From Citroniella saccharovorans (GTDB taxonomy: Bacteria > Bacillota > Clostridia > Tissierellales > Peptoniphilaceae): a stretch of 64,000 nucleotides of DNA. A model generated the notes under the pieces. The model had not been told where the DNA came from. It saw only the letters and a list, made by a program, of their open reading frames with translations, and did no database searches. Shown piece after piece: positions 51,045 to 60,213 of the stretch; the first letter of the stretch is position 1, and every line of letters starts with the position of its first letter. The translations under genes were made by a program, and so were the position numbers. The DNA is taken from NCBI RefSeq assembly GCF_035481615.1, contig NZ_JAYKOT010000003.1, positions 558,001 to 622,000 of the forward strand. Direction: 5' to 3'.

Positions 51045-51086
51045 AAAAAGTCCCTCAAAGAATTTTTTCTTAGAGGGACTATTTTT
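51045..51086 (+). terminator. Terminator of the glycolytic operon
   Basis: AGTCCCTC (51049-51056) pairs with GAGGGACT (51073-51080), with A- and T-runs on either side. It can also serve the convergent lipoprotein gene. Confidence 0.85.
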
Positions 51087-51136
51087 AACTTCTAAAATTC
51101 TACTGAAAAAAATTTTATAGAATTTTTTAAAGAGTT

Positions 51137-52048
51137 CTAATTCTGAAATTTGAACTTTGGATAATCTCTTTTTCCGCCAAAAAATGATGACAAGGCATCA
51201 ACTTCTTCTTTATCAGAAAAAGGATTAGCATAGACAATTAAATAATCATCTAATGAATTTTCTTCATTTGTTTTAAAAATAAATTTATAGGCTAAGAAAT
51301 ATTTTTCGTTTGATAAATTATAATCAAATTTAGTAGAACCTGGGTAAATTTGATTTTCATTAGAAAAAACTTCCCAATTTATAGATGTGCAAATTAGTTC
51401 CTTATGAATTAATTCTTTATTTTTAAATTCTTGCTGATTTTTATCAACTTTTTCTAAAGCTTCATCCATAGATTGTAATTTTTTCTTTGAAAGTTCATCA
51501 TCTTCAATATCTCTTATCTTAACAATCTTATTTATGGTATCTTTTGTTCTACTTATAATATAGCCTGAGCCTATATTTACAAAGTCATTATTTTTTACAT
51601 ATAGTAATGTATCTTGAGATTTTTCATAGTATATTCTCAAATCTCCTAAAAGCTTGGAGGAAATAAGGCCTTCTATATGATCTACTCCATCTGAAGCTAG
51701 GGGATTTTTTATATCTACGTAAACTATTTTTTTGTTATTGTCTAAGATAACTATACTGCCACTTTTAGACTGATATATTTTATCTCCATTTTTATATACT
51801 TCAACAGTTGGAGTAGAAGCATAAGGCATTTCATTTGAAGAATCATGTTCATTATCTTTATTAAGTTTTTTGCCTAATTCATCAAGCTTTCCATCACTAA
51901 TTTTAATAAATTCTTCATTTGATATATATTTTTTGAATGCCTCATACTCTTCTTTTGAAATATTATTTTTTAAATTGTCTTTACTGCAAGAAATCAGAAA
52001 AGTACAAGAAAAAATAATAAAAGCAATAAGTAAAATTCTATTTTTCAT
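51137..52048 (-). CDS. Lipoprotein 1 of a duplicated secreted-protein/lipoprotein module
   Basis: The protein has 303 aa. I start it at the ATG at 52048 because AAGGAG is just upstream and the product then has a clean lipoprotein signal (MKNRILLIAFIIFSCTFLIS-C, lipobox LISC). An upstream in-frame ATG would bury it. The family is not recognised. The mature part is charged, with a SKEEYEAFKKYIS helix region, a beta-rich middle (VEVYKNGDKIYQ, IVYVDIKNPLAS) and a conserved C-terminal DYLIVYANPF. Homologous along its length to lipoprotein 2 at 53084-53990. It lies downstream of a secreted protein gene and probably works with it at the cell surface. Confidence 0.85.
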   Translation of the reverse strand: MKNRILLIAFIIFSCTFLISCSKDNLKNNISKEEYEAFKKYISNEEFIKISDGKLDELGKKLNKDNEHDSSNEMPYASTPTVEVYKNGDKIYQSKSGSIVILDNNKKIVYVDIKNPLASDGVDHIEGLISSKLLGDLRIYYEKSQDTLLYVKNNDFVNIGSGYIISRTKDTINKIVKIRDIEDDELSKKKLQSMDEALEKVDKNQQEFKNKELIHKELICTSINWEVFSNENQIYPGSTKFDYNLSNEKYFLAYKFIFKTNEENSLDDYLIVYANPFSDKEEVDALSSFFGGKRDYPKFKFQN

Positions 52049-52070
52049 ATAATCTCCTTGAGTATAATTT

Positions 52071-52092
52071 AATATAAATAAATGGACAGGTT
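52071..52092. repeat. Inverted repeat 1-left (22 bp) flanking secreted protein 1
   Basis: A 22-bp block ending in ATGGACAGGTT is the exact reverse complement of 52962-52983. The pair encloses the gene at 52182-52943. A similar pair with a different core encloses the paralogue at 54092-55467. Confidence 0.9.
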
Positions 52093-52181
52093 TTTTATTC
52101 AATATAAATTATTTTTTTTAATGTTATTTATTGTTATTCTCATTTAAATTTTAAATTTTAGACTAGTTATAATCTTTATAA

Positions 52182-52943
52182 TTAATCTAGTGAAATACAT
52201 TTATCTATTGGACCAGAGAAAAATTTTGCTTTAGCTTCTAATTCTTCTGAAGCTTTTTCTATACACTTTAACTGAATTTCTTTTAGTGATTTTTCATCTT
52301 TTTTAGATAAAGAAATTTTTGCTTCTTTTGCAAAATTTTGGTCTAAACTTTTTGTATAAGGAATTTCTTCTGATAATTCAATCTCTTTTCTTCCATTTAT
52401 TCCATAATCTTTGTTAAAATAGCATGAAGTTCTATCTATTAAATCTATTAATAAGATTTTTCCTTCTATAACTTCAAATTTTAGAATTATATCTGTTAGA
52501 TCAGTACCACATTCTTTGGTTTCTTCATCAAAATCAAATTTCGTTTTAAAAATCTTTTCAGCTTTAGTTGTTAAAGTGTAAATATTATTTTCAACTCTCG
52601 AAATTTTTAAATCTTTTGCATAATGAATATATGATCCAAGATATGGAGTACCACTTTTTTTACTATCTTCTACTAAGAGATTATCATAGTTAAGCCTTAC
52701 TCTCATTTCTTCATTGAAAAGCATGTTATCTTCTTTTAAAAATTCTTCTTTAAAAGAATTATAGTCTGTGTACTCTTTAGCGTTCCAATATCTTTCCAAA
52801 AAATATTTTGCTCTAGTTAAAACTTCTTCTTCCTTATCCAAATTGTCAGATAGCTTACTTAAATCGCTATTAGCAAATACATAAGAGAGGCTAAGTGTCA
52901 TTACAGCTACTAAAAATAATGCTATAATTCTCTTCGCTTTCAT
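52182..52943 (-). CDS. Secreted protein 1 (paralogue of the amidase N-domain, catalytic domain lacking)
   Basis: The protein has 253 aa with an N-terminal signal peptide (MKAKRIIALFLVAVMTLSLS, cut near residue 24). The body is homologous to residues about 25-245 of the amidase protein at 54092-55467; shared stretches include FLERYWNAKEYTDY and LFNEEMR. It ends at residue 253 with no amidase domain. The domain was probably lost after duplication, or the protein acts as a stand-alone binding partner. GGAGG lies 6 bases before the ATG. It is flanked by perfect 22-bp inverted repeats, the upstream one in its 5' leader. Confidence 0.82.
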   Translation of the reverse strand: MKAKRIIALFLVAVMTLSLSYVFANSDLSKLSDNLDKEEEVLTRAKYFLERYWNAKEYTDYNSFKEEFLKEDNMLFNEEMRVRLNYDNLLVEDSKKSGTPYLGSYIHYAKDLKISRVENNIYTLTTKAEKIFKTKFDFDEETKECGTDLTDIILKFEVIEGKILLIDLIDRTSCYFNKDYGINGRKEIELSEEIPYTKSLDQNFAKEAKISLSKKDEKSLKEIQLKCIEKASEELEAKAKFFSGPIDKCISLD

Positions 52944-52961
52944 TTAAACCTCCTAAATGGT

Positions 52962-52983
52962 AACCTGTCCATTTATTTATATT
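52962..52983. repeat. Inverted repeat 1-right (22 bp), in the 5' leader of secreted protein 1
   Basis: Begins AACCTGTCCATTTAT on the plus strand; exact reverse complement of 52071-52092. On the coding (minus) strand it lies just before the GGAGG site, close to the likely transcript start. Confidence 0.9.
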
Positions 52984-53083
52984 TTATCATATATAAGCTA
53001 TTTTAAATTAGTTCACTTACTTTTCTTTGTTAAGATTAAAAGATAATCTAACAATTTAAAAATATTTAGTCATACTAATGATT

Positions 53084-53990
53084 TTATTTTCTATTGAAGT
53101 CAAACTCAGGATAATTAGTATTAATATCTACAAAACTAAGCCAGCTATAAACCTCATCATTGTATGGATTGGTATATACAATAACATATTCATAGTTATT
53201 ATTTTCTATAAGATATTTAAAAGCTAGTCTATAGGTTAGAAAATAGTTTTTATTGTCTAAATTGTTTGTGAACTTTACTGAACCGGGCTGAGAAGAATAG
53301 CCATCTAAAAATCTAATCATATCTGAATTTGTTAAAAGAATTTCTTCACTTAGATAATCTGCATTTTCAAATAGCTTTAGAGAGGAAAGTGCTTTTTTGG
53401 ATTCTTCTATTGTGTGGAGATTTTCTTCTGGCATTTTAGTTTCTTCAACGTCTCTAATCTTTATTATTTTATTTATTGTTGTGTTAGTTTTTTCAACTAT
53501 TAAAGCAGAGCCAAGGTTAATAAGGTCATCATTTTTTACATATACATTTGTTCTATTATCCTTCTTAAAGTAAAGTTTATAGTCTCCTAAAATCTTTGAT
53601 GAAATTAATTCTTCTACATTTTCTCTATCATTAGAAGCTAGGGGGGACTTTAAGTCTACATAAACTATTTTTTTATTTTCATCTAATATAACTATACTAT
53701 TTTTTAGGGACTTGTAAATGCTATCTCCCTCTTTAAAAACTTCTATACTTGGAAGCTTATCAATATTATTTTCGTTATCTTCTTTTTTTCTTATATTCTT
53801 TATTTATCGAATTTCCTAAAGTTTTTTCTTCAATTTTACTAGCCTTTATAAATAAATCATCAGAAATATTATTTTTAAAAATTTCATAGTCTTCTTTACT
53901 GAGGTCATCTTCAAGACTTTCTTTTTTACACGAAATAAGTGAAAAACTTGTCATTAGAAGGATGAATAATAATAGGATATTTTTTTTCAT
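53084..53990 (-). CDS. Lipoprotein 2 of the duplicated module (one frameshift)
   Basis: Read across one shift this is a protein of about 300 aa starting at the ATG at 53990 (AAAGGAG upstream) with a lipoprotein signal (MKKNILLLFILLMTSFSLIS-C). The frame breaks at seven T on the plus strand (53783-53789); with six, NKEYKKK continues EDNENNIDKLPSIEVFKEGD and stays open to the stop. It matches lipoprotein 1 throughout, for instance VDLKSPLAS with VDIKNPLAS and YVIVYTNPY with YLIVYANPF. Function is unknown. It lies downstream of the amidase protein gene, as lipoprotein 1 lies downstream of secreted protein 1. Confidence 0.83.
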
Positions 53991-54030
53991 ATTATAACTC
54001 CTTTTTTATGTGTTAAAATTATAACTAAAG

Positions 54031-54045
54031 ATAAAAGGACTGGAT
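54031..54045. repeat. Inverted repeat 2-left (15 bp) flanking the amidase gene
   Basis: ATAAAAGGACTGGAT is the reverse complement of 55488-55502 except for one base. Its core GGACTGGAT differs from module 1's GGACAGGTT at two positions. Confidence 0.85.
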
Positions 54046-54091
54046 GTTTTTATTTAGAATTTATATTTTAATAGGTCAAAGGATAGTTCAA

Positions 54092-55467
54092 TTAGTATCT
54101 ATACTTTAGGTTCAAACCAACAGATTTATCGAATGTAGATTCTAGTAATTTTTTAGCTAGTGAGTAATCTTTTTGATTTTCTGTGTGGGCACAAATTCTA
54201 GCTCTATTTTTACCGCCTTCATCTGTAACAACTAAAGTATGTCTAGCATCACCATTATTTGATCCATTTTCATTGCATAAGAAAACTAAGTCTCCTGGAT
54301 ACATGGCTCATATTCTCCTCTATAAAACCATGCTGATCTCCAGTAAATTGGTCCTCTTTTTCCATAGGATTTAGTGTTATTTATAATAAACTCTTTAAGC
54401 TGTTTTGCATATGCCCAAGCTCCTGACATTTTTGTGCCTCCACGTAGTGCAAACCATTCTTCGGGAACTCCTACCAAATCTATATTGGTTGATGAAAAAG
54501 GAACGCCAGCTTCATGGAGAACTTGTGAAGCAAAGTTTGCACAATCATTACCAGGAATATATTCATATCTAGCATCATCACAGTATGGAGCTGTCTGTGC
54601 CCATCTTCTAGCATAGTTCCTAGCTTTTGTCCTATCTAATTCATAGCTACCGCTTCTCATTGAAATAAATTCATCAAAAGAGTTATTATATTCTTCTTTA
54701 CTATCTGAAGGATCACCTTGTAGATACATCTTGTGTTGAATCATTATTCGATTTTGAAGTCTTTCTGAAGATAGTTTAATATTTTCAAGTTGAAGTCTTA
54801 ACATTTCTTCTTTTGAACAATTGCTTGAAATATATATATATTCTTCTTCTGGATATTCAACACGAAGATCTTTGTTATATGGGATAAAATCTTTATCTAT
54901 TTCTCTATTCTTATTTAGTTCTTCTATACACCTACTCTTATTAAAATAATGTGACATTCCATCATATAGATTTATCAAATAAGCATTTTCTCCTTCTACT
55001 TGGAAGATAAGATATACATCCCTATCATCTGAACCAAAGTCCCTAACTTCACCATTATCCATCATTTTTGAATATTTTTCAGCTTTAGCATATAATGTAT
55101 AGGTGTTACCAGTAACATTTACAATTTTTAAATCTTCATAGAATTTTACGTAAGAACCTAAGTAAGGACTATTTTCAAAAGCCGTTTCTTCACATCTAAG
55201 GTTATCGAAATTTAGCCTGGCTCTCATTTCTTCATTAAATAGGATATTATCTTCTTTTAGATATTTTTCTTTAAAAGAATCATAGTCGGTGTATTCTTTA
55301 GCATTCCAATATCTTTCTAAGAAAAATTTTCCTTTTTCTAGAAGATCATTTTCTACATTTTCCAAAGAAACTTTTGAATCGATAGTTTTTTCACTAGCGA
55401 GGCTTGGACCAATGTTTAAGGCGAGTGAAAATACTAGAACAAGTGATATTAATTTTTTTAAATTCAT
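54092..55467 (-). CDS. Secreted protein 2 with C-terminal putative amidase domain (one frameshift)
   Basis: Read across one shift the protein has about 458 aa. It has a signal peptide (MNLKKLISLVLVFSLALN, cut near residue 24), an N-terminal domain shared with secreted protein 1 (about 30-245), and a C-terminal putative amidase domain (PF12671-like, about 280-450): DRTKARNYARRWAQ, the catalytic-Cys motif NDCANFASQVL, then YPGDLVFLCNENG and the histidine motif DARHTLVVTDEGG. The frame breaks near 54305; adding one base restores YRGEYEAMYPGD. This is not a long homopolymer, so it could be a real mutation separating Cys from His. Predicted role: hydrolase acting on wall peptides outside the cell. 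Confidence 0.83.
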
Positions 55468-55487
55468 TTTTTTCCTCCGTTTTCTTT

Positions 55488-55502
55488 ATCCAGTCCTTCT
55501 AT
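55488..55502. repeat. Inverted repeat 2-right (15 bp), in the 5' leader of the amidase gene
   Basis: ATCCAGTCCTTCTAT on the plus strand, 14 of 15 complementary to 54031-54045. A TATAAT box on the minus strand (55507-55512) lies directly upstream, so the repeat covers the transcript start. Confidence 0.85.
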
Positions 55503-55533
55503 TTATATTATACTACTAAAATACATCGTCTAA

Positions 55534-55555
55534 CATTACAATTTCATTACAATTT
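55534..55555. promoter_or_regulatory. Tandem 11-bp direct repeat upstream of the amidase gene
   Basis: CATTACAATTT occurs twice in direct contact (55534-55544, 55545-55555). It lies 21 bp upstream of the minus-strand TATAAT at 55507-55512. Head-to-tail 11-bp repeats near -35 are typical of OmpR/PhoB-type regulator sites. It lies in the divergent gap with secG. Confidence 0.5.
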
Positions 55556-55664
55556 AGATTCTAAATATTTAAAAAGATCATAAAAAGTTTTAATCTTGAA
55601 AATAAATCAACTTTATGATAAAATTTATTGAGTATAAAATAAGGGAAAAAAGGGAGGTTTGAAG

Positions 55665-55889
55665 ATGAGTACGTTTTTTACAGTTTTATTACTTTTAGCA
55701 AGTATAGTTATAATTGTAGCTGTTCTAATGACTGAACCAAAGACTCAAGGATTAGGTTCTTCTTATGGACAAGACACAAATATATTCGGTCATGGCGGTA
55801 AAAGATCTAAGGATTTTATTCTTAATAAAGTAATCGTTGGAGCTTTTATTATATTTTTAATATCTGCTGTTGTTGTTACAGCATTATAG
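55665..55889 (+). CDS. secG: Preprotein translocase subunit SecG
   Basis: The protein has 74 aa with two membrane helices: FFTVLLLLASIVIIVAVLMT (about 3-22) and VIVGAFIIFLISAVVVTAL (about 55-73). They are joined by a loop with QGLGSSYG and the GHGG/KRSKDF part typical of SecG. It stimulates SecYEA-driven export. ATG 55665 is chosen over TTG 55659 because AGGGAGG (55651-55657) fits only the later start. hppA follows after 12 bases. Confidence 0.94.
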   Translation: MSTFFTVLLLLASIVIIVAVLMTEPKTQGLGSSYGQDTNIFGHGGKRSKDFILNKVIVGAFIIFLISAVVVTAL

Positions 55890-55901
55890 GAGGAGACAAG
55901 C

Positions 55902-57926
55902 TTGGATAACAATTTAATTTTTTATCTAGCAATTGCCGTTGGGGCACTTGCACTTATTTTCGCTTTAGCTAAATCTAGCCAAATTGGAAAGCTTTCAAGC
56001 GGAGATGACAGAATGAAAGAATTAGCTGGCTATATTCATGATGGAGCTATGGCATTTCTATCTAGAGAATATAAGTCTTTAACAATATTCGTTCTTGTTG
56101 TAGCTATTATTCTTGGTATTTTTATTAATATAAAAACAGCTATTGTATTTATTTTTGGAGCACTTTTTTCTGTTTTAGCTGGTTATATAGGAATGAATGC
56201 TGCTACAAAAGCTAATGTTAGAACTGCTCAAGCCGCTAAAGAAAAAGGAATGGCTGGAGCCTTAAATGTGGCATTTTCTGGCGGAGCTGTAATGGGTATG
56301 TGCGTTGTAGGACTTGGAATTATTGGTATAACTGCATCTTATTTAATTTTTAAAGACCCTAATATAGTTACAGGATTTAGCTTCGGTGCATCTTCAATTG
56401 CTCTTTTTGCTAGAGTTGGTGGAGGTATTTACACAAAAGCAGCCGATGTTGGAGCAGACCTAGTAGGTAAGGTTGAAGCTGGTATACCAGAAGACGACCC
56501 AAGAAACCCAGCTGTTATTGCTGATAACGTAGGAGATAATGTAGGAGACGTTGCTGGAATGGGAGCGGACCTTTTTGAATCTTATGTTGGAGCAATTTTA
56601 TCTGGTATTACTTTAGGTGTTTTAGCTTATCAAGGAAGCACAGATGGAGTTTTCTTTGTTATTGCTCTTTCTGCTATTGGAGTTTTAGCTTCAATAATTT
56701 CTGTTTTTACAGTTAGAGGAGATAAAGATCCTCAAAAAGCACTTAATGTTGGAACTTTTTCAGCAGCTATTATAACTATCGTTGCTACATTTATTTTAAG
56801 TTATTTTAAACTTGAAAGTTTAAAACCATTTGTAGCTGTAGTATCAGGAATAGTTGTTGGTCTTATTATTTCATCATTTACTGAATATTATACATCTGGG
56901 GACAAGAAACCTGTTCAAAATATTGCTGAGGAATCTGAAACTGGTCCTTCTACAAATATTATCTCAGGTTTAGCTGTTGGTATGAAGTCAACTACTGGCC
57001 CAATTGTTGTTATAGCTATTGGTATTATTGTAGCTTTCATGTCAATGGGTGGAGCTAATGACCCAATTTATGGACTTTATGGTATAGCAATAGCAGCTAT
57101 AGGTATGCTTTCAACTTGCGGTATGACTATTGCAGTTGACGCTTATGGTCCTATAGCAGATAATGCTGGTGGTATTGCTGAAATGGCTGAGCTTCCTGAA
57201 TCTGTTAGAGATATAACTGATAAACTTGACTCAGTTGGAAATACTACTGCTGCTATTGGTAAAGGTTTTGCAATAGGTTCTGCAGCTTTAACTGCACTAT
57301 CACTATTTGCATCTTACACTCAAGTTGTTCAGCTAACTTCAATTGATATTTCTAAGCCACAAGTTATTGCAGGAACATTTATTGGTGGTATGTTACCATT
57401 TTTATTCTCAGCACTTACTATGGACGCTGTAGGTAAAGCTGCTAATGAAATGATTCAAGAAGTTAGAAGACAATTTAAAGAAAAACCAGGCATTATGAAG
57501 GGATCTGAAAAGCCAGACTATAAGAGATGTGTTGACATTTCTACAGCTGCTGCTATCAAAGAAATGATAGTACCAGGACTTTTAGCTGTTGTAGTTCCAG
57601 TTATAGTTGGACTTGTTTTAGGAGCTGAAGCTCTTGGAGGACTTTTAGGTGGATCTTTAGTAACTGGTGTTTTAATGGCAATCTTTATGTCAAACTCTGG
57701 TGGAGCTTGGGATAATGCTAAGAAATATATAGAAAGTGGAAAGCATGGCGGAAAAGGATCAGATGCTCATGCAGCTGCTGTTATTGGAGATACAGTAGGG
57801 GATCCATTTAAAGATACTTCTGGACCATCTCTAAATATTCTTATTAAACTGATGACTGTAGTTGCTTTAATATTTGCTCCACTTATTTTACAATATGGCG
57901 GAACTCTACTAAACATATTTAAATAA
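55902..57926 (+). CDS. hppA: Membrane-bound ion-pumping pyrophosphatase
   Basis: The protein has 674 aa, starting at TTG 55902 after GGAGGAG, with about 16 membrane helices. It hydrolyses pyrophosphate and pumps H+ or Na+. The catalytic loop KAADVGADLVGKVEAGIPEDDPRNPA is split here as ADVGADLVGKVEAG and IPEDDPRNPAVIADN, followed by DNVGDVAGMGADLFES. GNTTAAIGKG has Ala and Gly where K+-independent enzymes have Lys and Thr, so it should need K+. Whether it moves Na+ or H+ cannot be decided by eye. The end DAHAAAVIGDTVGDPFKDTSGPS is split as DAHAAAVIGDTVGDP and FKDTSGPSLNI; both are intact. Confidence 0.96.
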   Translation: MDNNLIFYLAIAVGALALIFALAKSSQIGKLSSGDDRMKELAGYIHDGAMAFLSREYKSLTIFVLVVAIILGIFINIKTAIVFIFGALFSVLAGYIGMNAATKANVRTAQAAKEKGMAGALNVAFSGGAVMGMCVVGLGIIGITASYLIFKDPNIVTGFSFGASSIALFARVGGGIYTKAADVGADLVGKVEAGIPEDDPRNPAVIADNVGDNVGDVAGMGADLFESYVGAILSGITLGVLAYQGSTDGVFFVIALSAIGVLASIISVFTVRGDKDPQKALNVGTFSAAIITIVATFILSYFKLESLKPFVAVVSGIVVGLIISSFTEYYTSGDKKPVQNIAEESETGPSTNIISGLAVGMKSTTGPIVVIAIGIIVAFMSMGGANDPIYGLYGIAIAAIGMLSTCGMTIAVDAYGPIADNAGGIAEMAELPESVRDITDKLDSVGNTTAAIGKGFAIGSAALTALSLFASYTQVVQLTSIDISKPQVIAGTFIGGMLPFLFSALTMDAVGKAANEMIQEVRRQFKEKPGIMKGSEKPDYKRCVDISTAAAIKEMIVPGLLAVVVPVIVGLVLGAEALGGLLGGSLVTGVLMAIFMSNSGGAWDNAKKYIESGKHGGKGSDAHAAAVIGDTVGDPFKDTSGPSLNILIKLMTVVALIFAPLILQYGGTLLNIFK

Positions 57927-57949
57927 TTAAAGCTTATTTGCTTATTTTA

Positions 57950-57985
57950 AAATCGGTCTAATATAAATAATTTAGACCGATTTTT
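57950..57985 (+). terminator. Terminator of secG-hppA
   Basis: AATCGGTCTA pairs with TAGACCGATT around an AT loop, followed by five T. Confidence 0.88.
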
Positions 57986-58107
57986 ACTTTTTATAAATCT
58001 ATTATTAATAAAGTGAATATTTTTTAGTAAGAATTAAATAAATCTTTTATTATATGGGTATAAAAAGATTGTAGACTGCCATTTACATATAGAAAGGAAT
58101 ACTTATT

Positions 58108-60213
58108 ATGCTTAAAGAGAAAATCTATAATTATATAAATAGTGAAGATTATAAGGGTCAAACTAAGGAAGAATTAGCTAAAACTTTTGGTTTATCAGTA
58201 GGTGATTATAGAGAATTTTTTAGAGTTTTAATAGATATGGAAAAAGAAGGACTAATATATCTTTCAAGAAAAAATAAATATTTAAAATTAGATAATGAAA
58301 CAATTGAGGGAGAGATTATTAGCAAACATAATGGATATGCTTTTTTTAAATCAGATAAACTTGATTCTGATGTTTATATAAATGAAAAAAATTTAAAAGG
58401 TGCTATGAAGGGCGATAAAGTTAGCATTGTAATAATCAAAGATATGTCTAAAAATCTCAATATGGAAGGCAAGGTAGTAAAGCTCTTAAGCAAGGAAAGA
58501 AATTTTGTTGGAGATATTATTAGACATGGAAAAAAATATTTTTTTGAAAGCTTAGATGATTCTCTAGATGAAGATTTATATATTAAAAATGAAAATTTAA
58601 ACTCAGCAAAAAATGGTGACAGGGTTATTTGTGAATTAATAACAAGAAATAAGGGTCAAAAAGCAAATGAAGCTAGGGTTGTAGAAATATTAAAAGAAAA
58701 AAATGAGGAAGCGCTTGAAATAACTTCTGTCGCTAGGATGTATGATATGCCATATATTTTTCCAGAAGAAGTATTACAAGAAGCAAATTCCTTTTCTGAT
58801 GAAGTTTTAGAAAAAGATTTAAAGGATAGAACGGACTTTTCTAATCTTCTTACTGTAACAATTGATGGAGAAGATGCTAAAGATTTTGATGATGCAATAT
58901 CAATTGAAAAAAAAGAAGATTATTATAGACTATATGTTCATATTGCAGATGTTTCTCATTATGTAAAGTCTGGATCAGCATTAGATAGAGAGGCACTTTC
59001 TAGAGGAAATTCAGTATATTTATTAGATAGGGTTATACCTATGCTTCCAGAAAAATTATCAAATGGTCTTTCATCATTAAATCCTGGTAAAATTAGGCTA
59101 ACTCAAAGTGTTCAAATGGATATTGACTTAGATGGAAATGTTTTAAAATATGATTTTTTTGAATCTTTTATTAAATCTGATTACAGATTAGTTTATAATG
59201 ATGTTTCAGATTATTTAGAAAATGGAAAAGATGTTTATAAAGATAATAAGCTTAAAGAAATGTTAAATTTTTCAAATGAGCTTTATAAGATTTTGAGAGA
59301 AAAAAGGATTAAGAATGGAGCCTTAAATTTTGTATCTAATGAAGCAAAATTTACTTTTGATAAAGAGGGTAGGGTTATTGATGTTTTTAGGGATATAGAT
59401 AGAACAGCAAATAGAATTATAGAAGAATTTATGATTGTAACAAATATTACTGTTGCTGAACATTTTGGCAATATGGAAATTCCCTTTATTTATAGAATAC
59501 ATGATAAGCCAAGTGATGAAAAGCTTTACGAAATTAAGCCAATATTTTACTCTCTAGGTTATCAGATTAAAGGTAATAATCTCTATTCAAAAGACTTTCA
59601 AAAAATACTCGAGGCCTCAGAAGGTAAGCCTGAAGAAATGATAGTTTCAACTCTTCTATTAAGATCTATGGCAAAGGCAAGATATGAAAATCAAAGAGCT
59701 AGTCATTTTGGTTTAGCTTTAGAATACTATACCCACTTTACCTCTCCAATAAGAAGATATGCTGACCTTTATATTCATAGAATTTTTAAATCTTTTGTAA
59801 AAAATAGACTTTATTTTGATGGGATTGATAATAAACTTAAGTCTATTGAAAAGATATGCGATCATATATCTTTTACTGAAAGAAGGGCAGATGAAGCTGA
59901 GAGAGAAGTTGAAAAGCTTCTTAAAGTTATTTTAATGGAGGGAAAAATAGGAGAAGTTTTCGAAGGTGTAATCAGTTCAACGACTTCTTTCGGATTATTT
60001 GTAGAGCTAGAAAATACTGTGGAAGGCCTAATTAGCTTTAATAGTATGACAGATGATTTTTATATATTTGACGAAAATCAATTTTTAGTTTATGGACAAA
60101 AAAATAGGAAAATTTACAAGATTGGACAAAGGGTTAAAGTTAGACTCGTAAATACAAATCTTAATAGAAGAGAAATTGATTTTGAAATTGTAGATGGTGA
60201 TGAAGATGAATGA
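58108..60213 (+). CDS. rnr: Ribonuclease R
   Basis: This 701-aa processive 3'-5' exoribonuclease degrades structured RNA. Domains in order: N-terminal winged helix (about 5-60), two cold-shock OB folds (about 65-210), the RNB catalytic domain (about 240-570) with the metal-binding TIDGEDAKDFDDAISIE and YTHFTSPIRRYADL, and a C-terminal S1 domain (about 615-695; GEVFEGVISSTTSFGLFVEL). AAAGGAA precedes ATG 58108. It overlaps smpB, the common rnr-smpB arrangement: both serve trans-translation. Confidence 0.96.
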   Translation: MLKEKIYNYINSEDYKGQTKEELAKTFGLSVGDYREFFRVLIDMEKEGLIYLSRKNKYLKLDNETIEGEIISKHNGYAFFKSDKLDSDVYINEKNLKGAMKGDKVSIVIIKDMSKNLNMEGKVVKLLSKERNFVGDIIRHGKKYFFESLDDSLDEDLYIKNENLNSAKNGDRVICELITRNKGQKANEARVVEILKEKNEEALEITSVARMYDMPYIFPEEVLQEANSFSDEVLEKDLKDRTDFSNLLTVTIDGEDAKDFDDAISIEKKEDYYRLYVHIADVSHYVKSGSALDREALSRGNSVYLLDRVIPMLPEKLSNGLSSLNPGKIRLTQSVQMDIDLDGNVLKYDFFESFIKSDYRLVYNDVSDYLENGKDVYKDNKLKEMLNFSNELYKILREKRIKNGALNFVSNEAKFTFDKEGRVIDVFRDIDRTANRIIEEFMIVTNITVAEHFGNMEIPFIYRIHDKPSDEKLYEIKPIFYSLGYQIKGNNLYSKDFQKILEASEGKPEEMIVSTLLLRSMAKARYENQRASHFGLALEYYTHFTSPIRRYADLYIHRIFKSFVKNRLYFDGIDNKLKSIEKICDHISFTERRADEAEREVEKLLKVILMEGKIGEVFEGVISSTTSFGLFVELENTVEGLISFNSMTDDFYIFDENQFLVYGQKNRKIYKIGQRVKVRLVNTNLNRREIDFEIVDGDEDE

